Source of the DNA: Armatimonadota bacterium | GTDB lineage: Bacteria > Armatimonadota > Zipacnadia > Zipacnadales > JABUFB01 | DNA: 64,000 bases | Direction: 5' to 3' | Assembly (NCBI GenBank): GCA_013314775.1 | Contig: JABUFB010000010.1 | Location: forward strand, 372,001 to 436,000 | Shown: positions 53,055 through 62,519 of the stretch, one piece after another | Layout: the number at the start of each line of letters is the position of its first letter | Numbering within the stretch: position 1 is the stretch's first letter | Program-made: the position numbers and the translations under genes | The notes under the pieces: generated by a model | Database searches by the model: none | What the model was told of the DNA's origin: nothing | What the model saw: only the letters and a program-made list of their open reading frames with translations

Positions 53055-53783
53055 ATGGCAATCACCTGCGCACACCGTGGAGACCCGACACACGCCCCCG
53101 AATCCACCGTCGCCGCTTTCGAACTGGCCGCAAAACTCGGGGTGGAGATGGTGGAGTTTGACGTACACATGACCGCCGACGGCGAACTGGTGGTCATGCA
53201 TGACCCCACCGTGGACCGCTGCACCGACGGCACCGGCGAGATCGCCCTGATGTCCCTGGCGCAGATCAAGGCTCTGGACGCCGGCATCAAGTTCTCCCCG
53301 GACTTCGCCGGGCAGAAAGTGCCCACGTTTGCAGAAGCGGTGGAGGCTCTACCGTCACCGATCTGGCTGAATATCCACTTGAAGACCACGGACACAAAAG
53401 GCAACCGGGGCTTCGAGGATCGGTTCATGGGTGAGTTTGCGGACCTAAACCTGGCAGGTCGCGCCCACGTGGTGCACGACTACCTGGAATCCCTGGTCCG
53501 CGTACGGAGAATCGCCCCGGACACCCCGTGCTGCTGGTTGCCCATGTGTCAGGACGGCGCCGAATACATCCGGCGCTCACGGCTCGCGGGGTTCAACATC
53601 TTGCAGCCTGGCCGCGAGATGATGTCTCCGGAGTTCTGCGAGGCGGTACACGCCGCAGGTATGACAGCCAACGTTTTCTACGCGAACACCGAGCAGGATA
53701 TGCGGCAGTACATCAGCTGGGGCATCGATGGCATTCTCACGGATGACCCGACGCTCATGCAGGAGGTGCGCCGGAGGCCATGA
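53055..53783 (+). CDS. Glycerophosphodiester phosphodiesterase (GDPD family)
   Basis: A 242-residue TIM barrel. The active-site histidines and acids are present: AHRGDPTHAPESTVAAF (His and Glu), EFDVHMTADGELVVMHD (Glu, Asp and second His) and WLNIHLK on a later strand. DGILTDDPTLM is the usual C-terminal strand and loop. No signal peptide is seen, so it likely acts on cytoplasmic glycerophosphodiesters. GAGG precedes the ATG by eight bases. Its stop overlaps the next start by four bases, coupling it to a secreted unknown protein. Confidence 0.9.
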   Translation: MAITCAHRGDPTHAPESTVAAFELAAKLGVEMVEFDVHMTADGELVVMHDPTVDRCTDGTGEIALMSLAQIKALDAGIKFSPDFAGQKVPTFAEAVEALPSPIWLNIHLKTTDTKGNRGFEDRFMGEFADLNLAGRAHVVHDYLESLVRVRRIAPDTPCCWLPMCQDGAEYIRRSRLAGFNILQPGREMMSPEFCEAVHAAGMTANVFYANTEQDMRQYISWGIDGILTDDPTLMQEVRRRP

Positions 53784-55012
53784 TCAGGACCCGTCTGGGC
53801 GTGCTGATCGCCGTCCTGGCCTGCATCGCCCCGGTGCGGGCGGACTCTTTCATCCAAGCCGCCGACGGCAAATGGGAGCGGGTCCGATCCGGAGTGGTCG
53901 ACGGCAGGCTCGTGGTGAACATCGAGCCCCCCGGCACTCCCGGTGGCCGCACAAGGCTTGTATTGGACAAGCCCGAGTGGATGACCCTGGACGACAATGA
54001 GCCGCCGCTGGTCACCGCGGCACAGTTGGATGACCAGGGCCTCGACGTGGGCGAAGTCATTGATCTCGGGGTTTCCGACGGCCACCCTGCTGAACTTTCG
54101 GTTGGCGTCGTGGACGCTGCTAATCCCATCGACCTGGCGCGAGCCAGTCTTTCACTGGGGGAGGCGAGGCTATCTGCCGCACCGGCGGCCTCCGCAGATC
54201 CCGTGCGCAATGCGGTGCTGCGGTTCGCGCTGCCTGAGCTTGGCCCAGGCAAGCACGAGGGGCTGCTGACCGTTCCCGACCGCGCGCCCCTGGGAAACAC
54301 CTTGCGCATGCCGGTCCGCGTCTCGGTTTTCGGTGTGCACATAGCCCCGGACAACCAGGGCGTGGTGCTGTCGTCACTGGACTCCGAGTTCCGCGTGGGC
54401 CCCGGCCCACGGCTGCCCATCACCATCGGTGCGGGTGGGCCGGAGGCATACGTGACCGGCCAGATTGCCGGCACGTGGCTTTATCCGCGGGAGATCACGA
54501 GTGTTGAGATGCTCGTTGATGAGCCGAACCGCAAGGTCTGCCGCCTGACCACGAAGTTCGGCGAGCATGATGGCACGCTAGTGGAGAAACCCGGCCGCTA
54601 CGAGTATGACCTGGAACTGCGCCGAGATCTGCCCTGCCTGCTGGTTCGCAGCCGCCTGGTCAATGAGATCGCGGACGGCGAAGTCTACTGCTTCTGGGGC
54701 TGGTTGCCTGGCGAGGGCTATGTTACCGCGAACGGCGCTGCCGATTGGACCATGACCTACAGCGACCTGGGGACTGTCGGGTGGGTGTACCTGCCGCCGA
54801 CGGACAAGACGAAGCGGGGCATCGGCTGGATCTCGCCGCTGGTATTCGGGCAGTCGCGTTTCGGAACGATGCTGTTGTACACGTCACCCCAGAAGGTGCG
54901 AACCATTGTCGGCGAGACCGTGGAGATGCCTTTCGCCCTGATGCTTGCTGACGGCCCGGAGCAGGTCGCAGAGGTGGCGGAAAAGCTCTCGGAACTCGGG
55001 GTCTGGGAATAG
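53780..55012 (+). CDS. Secreted protein of unknown function
   Basis: A 410-residue exported protein (signal peptide LGVLIAVLACIAPVRA, ending about residue 21). The body is beta-rich, with Ig-like strands (DGRLVVNIEPPGTPGGRTRLVLD; VLRFALPELGPGKHEGLLTVPD) and a C-terminal domain containing YEYDLELRRDLPCLLVRSRLVNE and CFWGWLPGEGYVT, suggestive of a large carbohydrate-type sandwich. I do not recognise a family and claim no activity. It lies between a phosphodiesterase and prmA on one transcript. Confidence 0.68.
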   Translation: MIRTRLGVLIAVLACIAPVRADSFIQAADGKWERVRSGVVDGRLVVNIEPPGTPGGRTRLVLDKPEWMTLDDNEPPLVTAAQLDDQGLDVGEVIDLGVSDGHPAELSVGVVDAANPIDLARASLSLGEARLSAAPAASADPVRNAVLRFALPELGPGKHEGLLTVPDRAPLGNTLRMPVRVSVFGVHIAPDNQGVVLSSLDSEFRVGPGPRLPITIGAGGPEAYVTGQIAGTWLYPREITSVEMLVDEPNRKVCRLTTKFGEHDGTLVEKPGRYEYDLELRRDLPCLLVRSRLVNEIADGEVYCFWGWLPGEGYVTANGAADWTMTYSDLGTVGWVYLPPTDKTKRGIGWISPLVFGQSRFGTMLLYTSPQKVRTIVGETVEMPFALMLADGPEQVAEVAEKLSELGVWE

Positions 55013-55047
55013 CCAGTCGACAAAACGCCCATGACAGGAGCTGTACA

Positions 55048-55944
55048 TTGGACTGGATCGAGCTTTCTACAACCTGCCCATCCCCGGCCAGCGAGGCCGT
55101 TGTCGCCGTCATGCTGGAAGTCACTGGCGCGGGCCCCGCGGTTGAAGACGCCGGAGCCGCGAAGCGCGTCGCCGTGTATCTTCCGCAGACGCCCGAACTG
55201 GAGCGCATTGCGGGTACCCTCCAGGCCCGGCTCATGGACATCCCCACCTTTCTTACCGGTGGGACGCGCCTGCAGATTGGGCGGAGAACAGTCCGCGATG
55301 AGGACTGGGCGGAGACCTGGAAAACCTACTACCACCCGCTGCGCATCGGCCGCAATCTGGTGGTCAAACCATCCTGGGAGCCTTGGCCCCCCGAGGACGC
55401 GCCGGAGGCCGCGCGCCCCACAGACGTCGTGATTGAACTCGATCCCGGCATGGCTTTCGGGACGGGAACGCACGAGACCACCCAGCTGGCCTTGTGCGCG
55501 CTGGAGGACCTCGTGCAGCCGGGGGACCGCGTCCTCGACGTGGGATGCGGCTGCGGGATACTCGCCTTCGCAGCAGTCAGACTCGGGGCCGGCAACGCCG
55601 TGGCGGTGGACACGGACATCGTTGCGGTGGACGTGACCCGCGACAATGCGCGCCTGATGGGACTGGATGATCAGGTCACTATCCTCCACGGCGGCATCGA
55701 CGTCGCTCCCCCGGGACCGTATGACCTGGTGCTCGCCAACATCACCGCACCTGCCGTGCGGGACATCGCCGGACAGGCCTTCGCCGCGCTTCGTCCCGGC
55801 GGGTACTACATCACCACCGGTTTCACGGAGCAGTTCGCGGAGAGCGTGCGGGAGGGCATGCAAGAGGCAGGTTTCCACGTCGTGGATACCCGGACCCAGA
55901 GCGATTGGTACAGTGTCCTTGGCAGGCGTCCGGGCGAAGAGTGA
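55048..55944 (+). CDS. prmA: Ribosomal protein L11 methyltransferase
   Basis: A 298-residue AdoMet-dependent enzyme that methylates ribosomal protein L11. The family landmark DPGMAFGTGTHETT (about 131-144), AdoMet motif VLDVGCGCGILAFAA (about 163-177) and LVLANITAPAVRD (the NPxY-like substrate site; most PrmA proteins have ANIxxxxL) are present, preceded by an N-terminal alpha/beta domain with AETWKTYYHPLRIG. It starts at TTG after AGGAG with eight-base spacing. Follows the unknown secreted gene. Confidence 0.93.
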   Translation: MDWIELSTTCPSPASEAVVAVMLEVTGAGPAVEDAGAAKRVAVYLPQTPELERIAGTLQARLMDIPTFLTGGTRLQIGRRTVRDEDWAETWKTYYHPLRIGRNLVVKPSWEPWPPEDAPEAARPTDVVIELDPGMAFGTGTHETTQLALCALEDLVQPGDRVLDVGCGCGILAFAAVRLGAGNAVAVDTDIVAVDVTRDNARLMGLDDQVTILHGGIDVAPPGPYDLVLANITAPAVRDIAGQAFAALRPGGYYITTGFTEQFAESVREGMQEAGFHVVDTRTQSDWYSVLGRRPGEE

Positions 55945-56064
55945 TGCCGCCGGGTGCCACGCCGTGACCGGCATGCCGCGCTTCCAGCGGAAGCACTAGT
56001 CTCGCCAGGCAGTGGCACCCGTTCCCCACGGTGACTGTTGCGCGCGCGTCAGACAGCCGCGCCT

Positions 56065-57111
56065 TTACACCTCGACTTCCCTCCCCTTCTCGCCGCTCTT
56101 GTAGATAGCGTCCAGAATCCGTTGGGTAATCAGAGCCTGCTCGCCCGGAACCGGCGACGGCTTTTTCCGCAGAATGGCATCCACGAACTGCCGAATTTCC
56201 TCAACGTGTCCCGCGCGATCCGGGTACTGGAAGATATCATTGGTCACATGCTCCAGCACGCCGTCGCGCTCGCGGACCATCGCGGTCGGCTCAAGTTGGC
56301 ACCCGCCTTTGTCGCCGCAGAGCACTACGTTGTGGGCACCCGCCACAAGATTCAACGCCCAGCTGCATTCCAGGATCACGGTGGCCCCAGTCTCGAAGCG
56401 AATCAACGCGAAGGCGGCGTCTTCTGGCACCGTGTACTGCTCCGGCGCGAAAGGCATGAGCTTCGACTTCTTGCTGGCGAGCTTGTTGTACACGCCCGCA
56501 GAGACCGAGACGGGTTCCGGGAAGCCCATGAGCCAGAGGGTCAGGTCGAGGACGTGCACACCGATGTCATAGATCGGCCCACCCTCGGAGAGCTCGCGGC
56601 TGACGAAGCCAAGGCGTCCGGGAACGCCGCGCACCCGCAGATACTGGGCCCGGCCGAAGTAGATGTCGCCCAGCTCCTTCTTGTCCACCCATTGCTTCAT
56701 TTGCGCCGCGCCCCTGGTGAAGCGCAGCGTCTGGCCCACCATGAACAGTTTGCCCGCCTTCTTCCCTGCCTCGATCATCCCCCGGCATTGGTCGGCGCTG
56801 ATGCCCACAGGCTTTTCCACCAGCACGTGGCAACCTTTCGCGAAGGCATCTACCGTCGGCTGGTAATGCCACGAGTTGGGCGTGCAGACCGTGACAATGT
56901 CCAGGTCCACCTTGTCCAGCATCTCGCGGTAGTCCGCGAAGCAGTTCTGCTCCGGGACACCCGCCTTCTCCGAGAAGCGCTTGAGGCTGTCCGGGCTGAC
57001 GTCCGCGGCGGCGACGACCTCCACCGCATCCAGCGCCTGATATCCCGGCAGGTGCGCGCCTGTCGCAATTCCCCCGGTCCCCACGAACCCGACTCTCAGC
57101 TTGCCGGCCAT
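56065..57111 (-). CDS. Gfo/Idh/MocA-family sugar oxidoreductase
   Basis: A 348-residue NAD(P)-dependent dehydrogenase. GFVGTGGIA (about residues 8-16) is the Rossmann loop and LVEKPVG (Lys100) the conserved catalytic Lys-Pro motif, followed by GGPIYDIGVHVLDLTLWL, which matches the DxGxHxxD/H motif of the family. ATG 57111 has GGAGG seven bases upstream; the longer frame from 57168 looks non-coding. Substrate is probably a sugar, inositol or aldose-derived compound. A TPP enzyme gene lies upstream on the same strand, 152 bases away. Confidence 0.88.
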   Translation of the reverse strand: MAGKLRVGFVGTGGIATGAHLPGYQALDAVEVVAAADVSPDSLKRFSEKAGVPEQNCFADYREMLDKVDLDIVTVCTPNSWHYQPTVDAFAKGCHVLVEKPVGISADQCRGMIEAGKKAGKLFMVGQTLRFTRGAAQMKQWVDKKELGDIYFGRAQYLRVRGVPGRLGFVSRELSEGGPIYDIGVHVLDLTLWLMGFPEPVSVSAGVYNKLASKKSKLMPFAPEQYTVPEDAAFALIRFETGATVILECSWALNLVAGAHNVVLCGDKGGCQLEPTAMVRERDGVLEHVTNDIFQYPDRAGHVEEIRQFVDAILRKKPSPVPGEQALITQRILDAIYKSGEKGREVEV

Positions 57112-57263
57112 GTGCGGTCCTCCAATGCATACGGCAATATGCGCGCCCCAGTTCTGGACGCGGAACATGCTCTGGTGTTTCGTAGTGCTGCGGCCCTGTG
57201 GGGACCCATTTCACCGCACGGTGCCCGCTCGCAAGCCGCGCGGTATGCAATGCGACGAGCTGC

Positions 57264-58901
57264 TCACAGCCGCCGGTCCCAGTAGTCGATGCCGCCCAGC
57301 TTGATGGGCACGTGAATCACCGTTACCGTGTCCAGCGCCAGCCCCTCCTCAATCGCCGGTGATAGCTCGGAGCCGTGCTCGATGTACACGCCGCGGGCGC
57401 CCAGGGCCTGTGCCACGCGATCGAACCGGATTTCGCCAAGCGCGCTTCCGCAGCGGCACGATTCGTCGTAGCACTCGGCCACAATCCCCCATGCCGCGTC
57501 GCTGGCGACAACCGCGACATACGGCGTGCCATGGCGCAGGGCGGTCTCTATGTCGGCCAGCGTGAAGCCAGCCGATCCGTCGCCACTCAGCAGAAGCACG
57601 GGATGGTCGGGTCGCGCCAGTTTCGCGCCGATCGCACCGGGGATGCCCCAACCCACGACGCCGCTAAGGCCGCAAGTTTGCCAGAACTGCGGGTGGCGAT
57701 CCCAGAGCATCATGTGAGCCCAGCGGCCGATGTTGCCGCCATCGAGGAGAAATGTGATGTCCCGTTCGAGGAAGGGCTTGATGGCCCTGACCACGCACAT
57801 CGCAGGCACAGGCGTCTCCAGCTCGCACAGGCGGTCGTCCCACTTGGCCACGAACGCCGCCCGGGCCTGCTGCACCTCCGCGAGCCACTCAGTGTGGGAG
57901 CCAATACAGCTGCCCGACGATACGAGAGCGCCGCAGAAGGAGGCGGGATCGGCGAGAATCGCCACATCCGCCGGGCCGCGATGCAGTTCCGTAGGGTCGA
58001 TGTCCACGCGGATGAATCGTGCATCCGGCGCGCAGACGGGCGGTCTCCCGTATCCCATGCGGAAGTCGACGCGGCCACCCAGCATGAGGATCACGTCCGC
58101 TTCGGCCACTTTCGGGAACCCACCATTGCACTCGGCGGTGGTCGGGCCCACATACTGCGGCCAGGCCTGATCGATGCAGCAACGGTCCCACATGAGCGAG
58201 AAGACGGGGATATCGGCCTCGCTCACGAATGCCCTCATGGCCTCGCCCGCACCCGAGTAGTAGCAGCCACTCCCCGCGATGACCACAGGGCGCCTGGCAT
58301 TGCCCAGCAATTCGCAGGCCCGCATCAGCGCGGAGGGATCGGGCGCCGAGACAGGGGTCGCCCTGCTCAGATGCGGGCGCTTCGAGACCATAGGCGGCGC
58401 GGGAGCCTGCGCTGCGAACACGTCGCCGGTGATGGTCAGGTGCACAGGGCCGGGCCTGCCGCTAAGGGCGATCTGAATTGCCTTGTTTGCCTCGTGCTCA
58501 AGCTGATCCACGCGCTCCACGAGCCGCGCGTACTTGCATACTGAGGTCACCAGGGCGACCTGGTCGAGCTCCTGGAAGTGCCCCAGGCCGCGGGTAGACG
58601 CTTCCGAACACCCGCTCAGCAGGAGCATCGGCCTGCCATCCCACCAGGCGTTGGCCAAGCCTGTGATGGCGTTGGTGTGGCCGGGGCCGGCGCTCACGGC
58701 AACCACGCCGAGCTTCCCGGTCATCGCGCCGAAAGTGTCGGCGATATACGCCGCGGCTTGCTCGTTGCGCACGTCCACAAGCCGCACGCCCATGTCCATG
58801 CACGCCTGCATGAATCCGTTCTGGCCATTCCCGCACAGCAGGGCCACGTGTTCGACCTCGTGGTCCTTGAGTATCTGAACCAACAGTTCGGCTCCGTTCA
58901 T
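57264..58901 (-). CDS. Thiamine pyrophosphate-dependent enzyme, acetolactate-synthase-like
   Basis: A 545-residue three-domain ThDP enzyme. VDVRNEQAAAYIADTFG contains the cofactor-activating Glu47, SAGPGHTNAITGLANAWWDG the Pyr-domain loop, and LLSGDGSAGFTLADIETA the Mg/ThDP GDG motif, where the usual downstream NN is replaced (ASDAAWG). Relatives include acetolactate synthase, oxalyl-CoA decarboxylase, sulfoacetaldehyde acetyltransferase and IolD. No regulatory subunit gene follows, so a catabolic role fits better than branched-chain synthesis. The frame extends to 59051, but ATG 58901 starts the family's N-terminus. Confidence 0.87.
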   Translation of the reverse strand: MNGAELLVQILKDHEVEHVALLCGNGQNGFMQACMDMGVRLVDVRNEQAAAYIADTFGAMTGKLGVVAVSAGPGHTNAITGLANAWWDGRPMLLLSGCSEASTRGLGHFQELDQVALVTSVCKYARLVERVDQLEHEANKAIQIALSGRPGPVHLTITGDVFAAQAPAPPMVSKRPHLSRATPVSAPDPSALMRACELLGNARRPVVIAGSGCYYSGAGEAMRAFVSEADIPVFSLMWDRCCIDQAWPQYVGPTTAECNGGFPKVAEADVILMLGGRVDFRMGYGRPPVCAPDARFIRVDIDPTELHRGPADVAILADPASFCGALVSSGSCIGSHTEWLAEVQQARAAFVAKWDDRLCELETPVPAMCVVRAIKPFLERDITFLLDGGNIGRWAHMMLWDRHPQFWQTCGLSGVVGWGIPGAIGAKLARPDHPVLLLSGDGSAGFTLADIETALRHGTPYVAVVASDAAWGIVAECYDESCRCGSALGEIRFDRVAQALGARGVYIEHGSELSPAIEEGLALDTVTVIHVPIKLGGIDYWDRRL

Positions 58902-59162
58902 GGTATCGCGCGTCTCCAGGTGTGATGCAGTGTTGTCCGGCCGCCCGGTCTGCGTTTCGATGCCTGATGAGAAGAGTCCTTCAGTACACGGTCGGCGCCC
59001 GCAGCGGCCTTTGACGGCTGCTGCGCCACGCCCCGCATTGTGTGCTGACACGCAACCGCACTGCTTCGGCCCCGCTGGGAGCAGCGGCGCCCAGGCGGGG
59101 ACGGCTGTGCCACCGACCGTTCGCTTCGATCCGGAAATGACGGGTACGGCGCGATCTCTCCC
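58902..59162. other. Intergenic region between TPP enzyme and UROD-like genes
   Basis: A 261-base minus-strand spacer. About 60 bases past the UROD-like stop there is a bulged GC-rich stem (CCCCGCctggg...cccagCGGGG, near 59073-59102) without a U-tract, which might act as a weak terminator. No promoter is clear. Confidence 0.4.
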
Positions 59163-60251
59163 CTACCCTCCCAGGAACCTCCGCCCGAATTCGTACCCGT
59201 GCTGGAATAGTGCATCAATGTTCTCCAATGGCGTCTCGGGCAGGATGGAACTGGTCGGTGAGAGCACGAAGCCTCTGCCCTTCCCAGCCAGCGTGAAGGA
59301 CCGCTCCACGGCAGCTCGGACATCATCCACCGTGCCGTGGGGCAGTGTGGAAGTCACCGAGACGCAGCCGATGATGATCATCGGTCGCCCGTGTGGGTCT
59401 TTCAGCTTCACCATCTCCGCGTAGCCCACCCCGTGCTCCTCCTCAAAGCCCTGCAGGCCGGTGATCCCCAGGTCCAGCAGATCGTCCAGGATCGGCATGA
59501 TGTTCCCGTCGCAATGCCAGATGATGTCGATGCCCGCGTCGACGAGGGGCTCCAGACACCACTTCAGCTCGGGGAAGTAGATCTGCCGAAGCATGGCCGG
59601 CGACATGAGCGGGCCGTTGGCGCCGCAGATGTCCTGCCCGGTGTAGGTGAACGGCGGCACGCCGTATTCGCGACAGGCCACGACGATGGCTTCATTCAGC
59701 ATGCGCCCGTGCAGCGCCGAGCAGTGGTAGAACCGCCGCATCGTCTCTGGCTCCAGCGCCGCCGCGGCCAGGTAGTTCTCATAACCCCACCGGTTGTAGC
59801 CGCCCATGAAATCGGCTTGGCCGAAATGTCCGATGACCAGCGCGGACTCACCAAGCAGTTGCTGGTGCGCTGCGATGCCCGCCTTGTAATCTTGCGCCGC
59901 GCGGTCCACATCGAAGCCCGCGCGCACGGCGTCATCATCCGGCAGGTCGCGCAGGGAGGCCAGCACGTCTTCTGGAGTGCGGAACCCCGCCTGCTCATGC
60001 TGGCGGGTCTCGTGAATGATCTCGCCACATTCCAGCTTCCGCTGGGCCTCACCCGGAAAGTACCACTGGATGATGAGATTGGCGCCCACCGTCTTCACGA
60101 ACTCCACGAAGACGCCCTGCGGGTCGGCCCAGTAATCGCGCCCGGTCACCCGCGTGTAGTAAGCGGAATTGGTGACAAAGCCCGAGGTCATGCAGGGGTA
60201 CGGGACGTCCTCTCGCGACAACGTAGCATAGGCGATCTCGCGACCGGTCAT
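59163..60251 (-). CDS. UROD-like protein, third copy
   Basis: A 362-residue UROD-superfamily barrel. ATG 60251 has GGAGG ten bases upstream; the frame open to 60509 crosses the divergent promoter region and is unlikely. IDIIWHCDGNIMPIL carries the conserved His with an adjacent Cys, similar to the metal/corrinoid-linked HxCG loop of MtaA-type methyltransferases, and GQDICGANGPLMSP is near the centre. Its divergent neighbour is a sugar isomerase. A B12-binding protein is encoded 2.3 kb away, which makes corrinoid methyl transfer a fair hypothesis. Confidence 0.83.
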   Translation of the reverse strand: MTGREIAYATLSREDVPYPCMTSGFVTNSAYYTRVTGRDYWADPQGVFVEFVKTVGANLIIQWYFPGEAQRKLECGEIIHETRQHEQAGFRTPEDVLASLRDLPDDDAVRAGFDVDRAAQDYKAGIAAHQQLLGESALVIGHFGQADFMGGYNRWGYENYLAAAALEPETMRRFYHCSALHGRMLNEAIVVACREYGVPPFTYTGQDICGANGPLMSPAMLRQIYFPELKWCLEPLVDAGIDIIWHCDGNIMPILDDLLDLGITGLQGFEEEHGVGYAEMVKLKDPHGRPMIIIGCVSVTSTLPHGTVDDVRAAVERSFTLAGKGRGFVLSPTSSILPETPLENIDALFQHGYEFGRRFLGG

Positions 60252-60330
60252 GGAATGTGATCCTCCCGAGAAGATGGGGCAGGTTTCGCCCGGAATCCCG
60301 CTTGACCTGCCCCGGAGTGCACCCGATGCC

Positions 60331-60360
60331 CTGACGAACCGGCGCATCTTGTGGTACAAT
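60331..60360 (+). promoter_or_regulatory. Sigma-70-type promoter for the sugar isomerase gene
   Basis: CTGACG (60331-60336) and TACAAT (60355-60360) are 18 bases apart, about 80 bases upstream of the isomerase start. The -10 matches the one at 20174, with a weaker -35. Confidence 0.55.
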
Positions 60361-60438
60361 GCGGGCAAGGCGCGAGGGGACTGACGGCCAACCGCCGTCC
60401 GGCGGCGCAGGAAGACGACAAGGAAGGACCGCGAATTC

Positions 60439-61266
60439 ATGCAACTCAGCTTCATGACGTTCAGTTGCCCTGAGGCAACACTGACCGAAGTGCTGACCGC
60501 CGCCATCAAGTATGGTTACGATGCGGTGGAGCCCAGAGCCGAGGCGAGCCACAGACACGGCGTCGAGCTGGAGACAACCAAGAAGGAGCGTGCACAGATC
60601 AAGGCCTCTTTCGCCGACACCGGCGTGGCCTGCGGGTGCATCGCCACCTCGCGCACCTACTCCATGGCCGATGCCGAGAAGCGGCGCGAGAGTGTGGAGC
60701 TCACGAAGAAGTACGTGGACCTTGCCCACGACCTGGGCTGCCCCACCATCCGAGTCTTCGGTGGTGGCACCCCCGAGGGCGCGGATCTTGCTGATGTGAA
60801 GAAGTATGTTGCCGAGGCGTTGCGCGAGTGTGCGGAGCACGGGCAGAAGGCGGGCGTCTACGTCTGCATGGAGACCCACGACGGCTACTGCAAGAGCGCG
60901 GACCTGATGGACGTGATCAACCTGGCGAACCACCCCTTCGCCGCGGTGAACTGGGACATCATGCACCCGTTCCGCGTGGGGGACACCATCGCCGAGGCTT
61001 TCGAAGCGGTCAAGGACCACGTGCGCCATTGCCATGTCCACGACGGCGTTCCCGGCCCCGACGGCGGGCCCAACGGCTGGCAACTCGCGCTGATGGGCGA
61101 GGGCCAGATTCCGCACGACGAGGCCTTCAAGCTCCTGGCGACCATCGGGTACAAGGGCTGCCTGTCCGGCGAATGGATCAACTTCCTTCCGGCCGACGAG
61201 TGCCTGCCTCACGAGGCGGAAGTGATGCGCCGGTACCGCGCCGAGGCCCTCGCCGCACTGAAGTAG
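60439..61266 (+). CDS. Sugar phosphate isomerase/epimerase (AP endonuclease 2 family barrel)
   Basis: A 275-residue xylose-isomerase-like TIM barrel. METHDGYC (Glu and His), VNWDIMHP (Asp and His), HCHVHDG and LSGEWIN (Glu) give the metal-binding residue set of this family. FGGGTPEG and KYVAEALRECAEHGQKAGVYVCME are the usual core. Likely isomerises or epimerises a sugar, inositol or keto-sugar. It is divergent from the UROD-like gene and followed, after a GC-rich hairpin, by an octopine-dehydrogenase-like gene on the same strand. Confidence 0.87.
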   Translation: MQLSFMTFSCPEATLTEVLTAAIKYGYDAVEPRAEASHRHGVELETTKKERAQIKASFADTGVACGCIATSRTYSMADAEKRRESVELTKKYVDLAHDLGCPTIRVFGGGTPEGADLADVKKYVAEALRECAEHGQKAGVYVCMETHDGYCKSADLMDVINLANHPFAAVNWDIMHPFRVGDTIAEAFEAVKDHVRHCHVHDGVPGPDGGPNGWQLALMGEGQIPHDEAFKLLATIGYKGCLSGEWINFLPADECLPHEAEVMRRYRAEALAALK

Positions 61267-61286
61267 CCGCTTTCGGGTACTATGCC

Positions 61287-61313
61287 GGCCGCCTCGCGCT
61301 TTGCGGGGCGGCC
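61287..61313 (+). terminator. GC-rich hairpin after the isomerase gene, possible terminator
   Basis: GGCCGCC (61287-61293) pairs with GGCGGCC (61307-61313) about 20 bases past the stop, but no U-tract follows. It could be a weak terminator or an RNA-stabilising element. Confidence 0.35.
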
Positions 61314-61403
61314 GCATTCGACCCCGCTTCCTGGTCCCAGGAAAACTTCCCACTCGCCCGGCCACCTGCAATGAACCTGAATGAAGGGGTGTGATCACGC
61401 ACC

Positions 61404-62519
61404 ATGGAGAAGCCCAGATTCTGCGTGCTCGGAGCCGGTCACGGCGGCACGGCGATGGCTGCCCATCTGTCGCTCAAGGGGTTCGAAGTCAACCTGTGGA
61501 ATCGGTCGGATGCCCGTCTCGGCCCCATCCGGCAGGTGGGAGGCATCGAACTCCAGACCCCGGAGCACAGCACCGTTGAGGCGGGCTTCGGCAAGCTCGG
61601 GGCGGTCAGCACTGATTGCTCGGAGGTGGTGCCGGGCTGCGATGTGCTCATGGTGGTCCTCCCCGCCACCGGTCACAGGGAGGTCGCCAAGAGCATTGCA
61701 TCCTGTGTCCAGGAAGCCCAGATCGTTGTGCTCAATCCCGGACGCACCGGCGGCGCGCTGGAATTCGCCCATGTGCTGCGGGAAGCGGGCTGCAGGAAGC
61801 TCCCGCTCATCGCCGAGACCCAGACATTCATCTACGCCAGCCGCGCCGTAGGCCCCGCGCAGGCCAAGATCTTCGCGGTCAAGAACAGCGTGCCCGTGGC
61901 CGCATTGCCCGGCTTCCGGACGTGCGAAGTCGTGGCCGCCCTGCGCCACGCCTACCCCCAGTTTGTGCCCGCGACCAACGTCCTGCGAACCAGCATGGAC
62001 AATGTCGCCGTCATGTTTCACCCTGCGGTGATGCTGGTCAACTCGGCGCGCATCGAGGACACCCACGGGGATTTCGAGTACTACCTGCAGGGCGTCACTC
62101 CCTCGGTGGCCGCATATCTTGAGGAGATGGACAATGAGCGCATCCGCGTGGCCGAAGCCATGGGCATAGGCGCCATGCGTGTCCGCACCTGGCTTTACAC
62201 CGCCTATGATGCAGCGGGACGCGACCTGAACGAGGCCATCCACGCGAACCCCGGTTACAAAGGAATCATGGCCCCGCAATCGCTCATGCACCGGTACATT
62301 CTTGAGGATGTCCCGTGCAGCCTGATCCCGATGATCTCCATTGGCGAGCAGTACGGCGTTCAGACGCCCACCATGCGAGCGGTCGTGCATCTGTGCTCGC
62401 TGCTGATCGGACGGGACTTCTGGCAAGAGGGCCGCACCGTCGAAACCATGGGCATAGAGGGACTGTCAGTGCGCGAGCTTCTCAGACTGGTGAATGAGGA
62501 GGAGTTTTCTGATGCCTGA
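61404..62519 (+). CDS. NAD/NADP octopine/nopaline dehydrogenase family protein
   Basis: A 371-residue dehydrogenase. The N-terminal Rossmann domain has FCVLGAGHGGTAMAAHLSLKG (GAGHGG at 10-15). The C-terminal helical domain (about 185-371) contains NVLRTSMDNVAVMFHPAVMLVNSARIE, close to the octopine dehydrogenase DH domain, whose catalytic His is likely in MFHPAV. Family members reduce imines formed from amino acids and keto acids, or oxidise hydroxy acids. Its stop overlaps a B12-binding gene by eight bases, so the two are probably coupled. Confidence 0.85.
   Translation: MEKPRFCVLGAGHGGTAMAAHLSLKGFEVNLWNRSDARLGPIRQVGGIELQTPEHSTVEAGFGKLGAVSTDCSEVVPGCDVLMVVLPATGHREVAKSIASCVQEAQIVVLNPGRTGGALEFAHVLREAGCRKLPLIAETQTFIYASRAVGPAQAKIFAVKNSVPVAALPGFRTCEVVAALRHAYPQFVPATNVLRTSMDNVAVMFHPAVMLVNSARIEDTHGDFEYYLQGVTPSVAAYLEEMDNERIRVAEAMGIGAMRVRTWLYTAYDAAGRDLNEAIHANPGYKGIMAPQSLMHRYILEDVPCSLIPMISIGEQYGVQTPTMRAVVHLCSLLIGRDFWQEGRTVETMGIEGLSVRELLRLVNEEEFSDA

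Noticed and set aside
55979-55996. GCTTCC-AGC-GGAAGC hairpin after prmA
   Set aside because: Only six base pairs and no U-tract; too weak to call a terminator.
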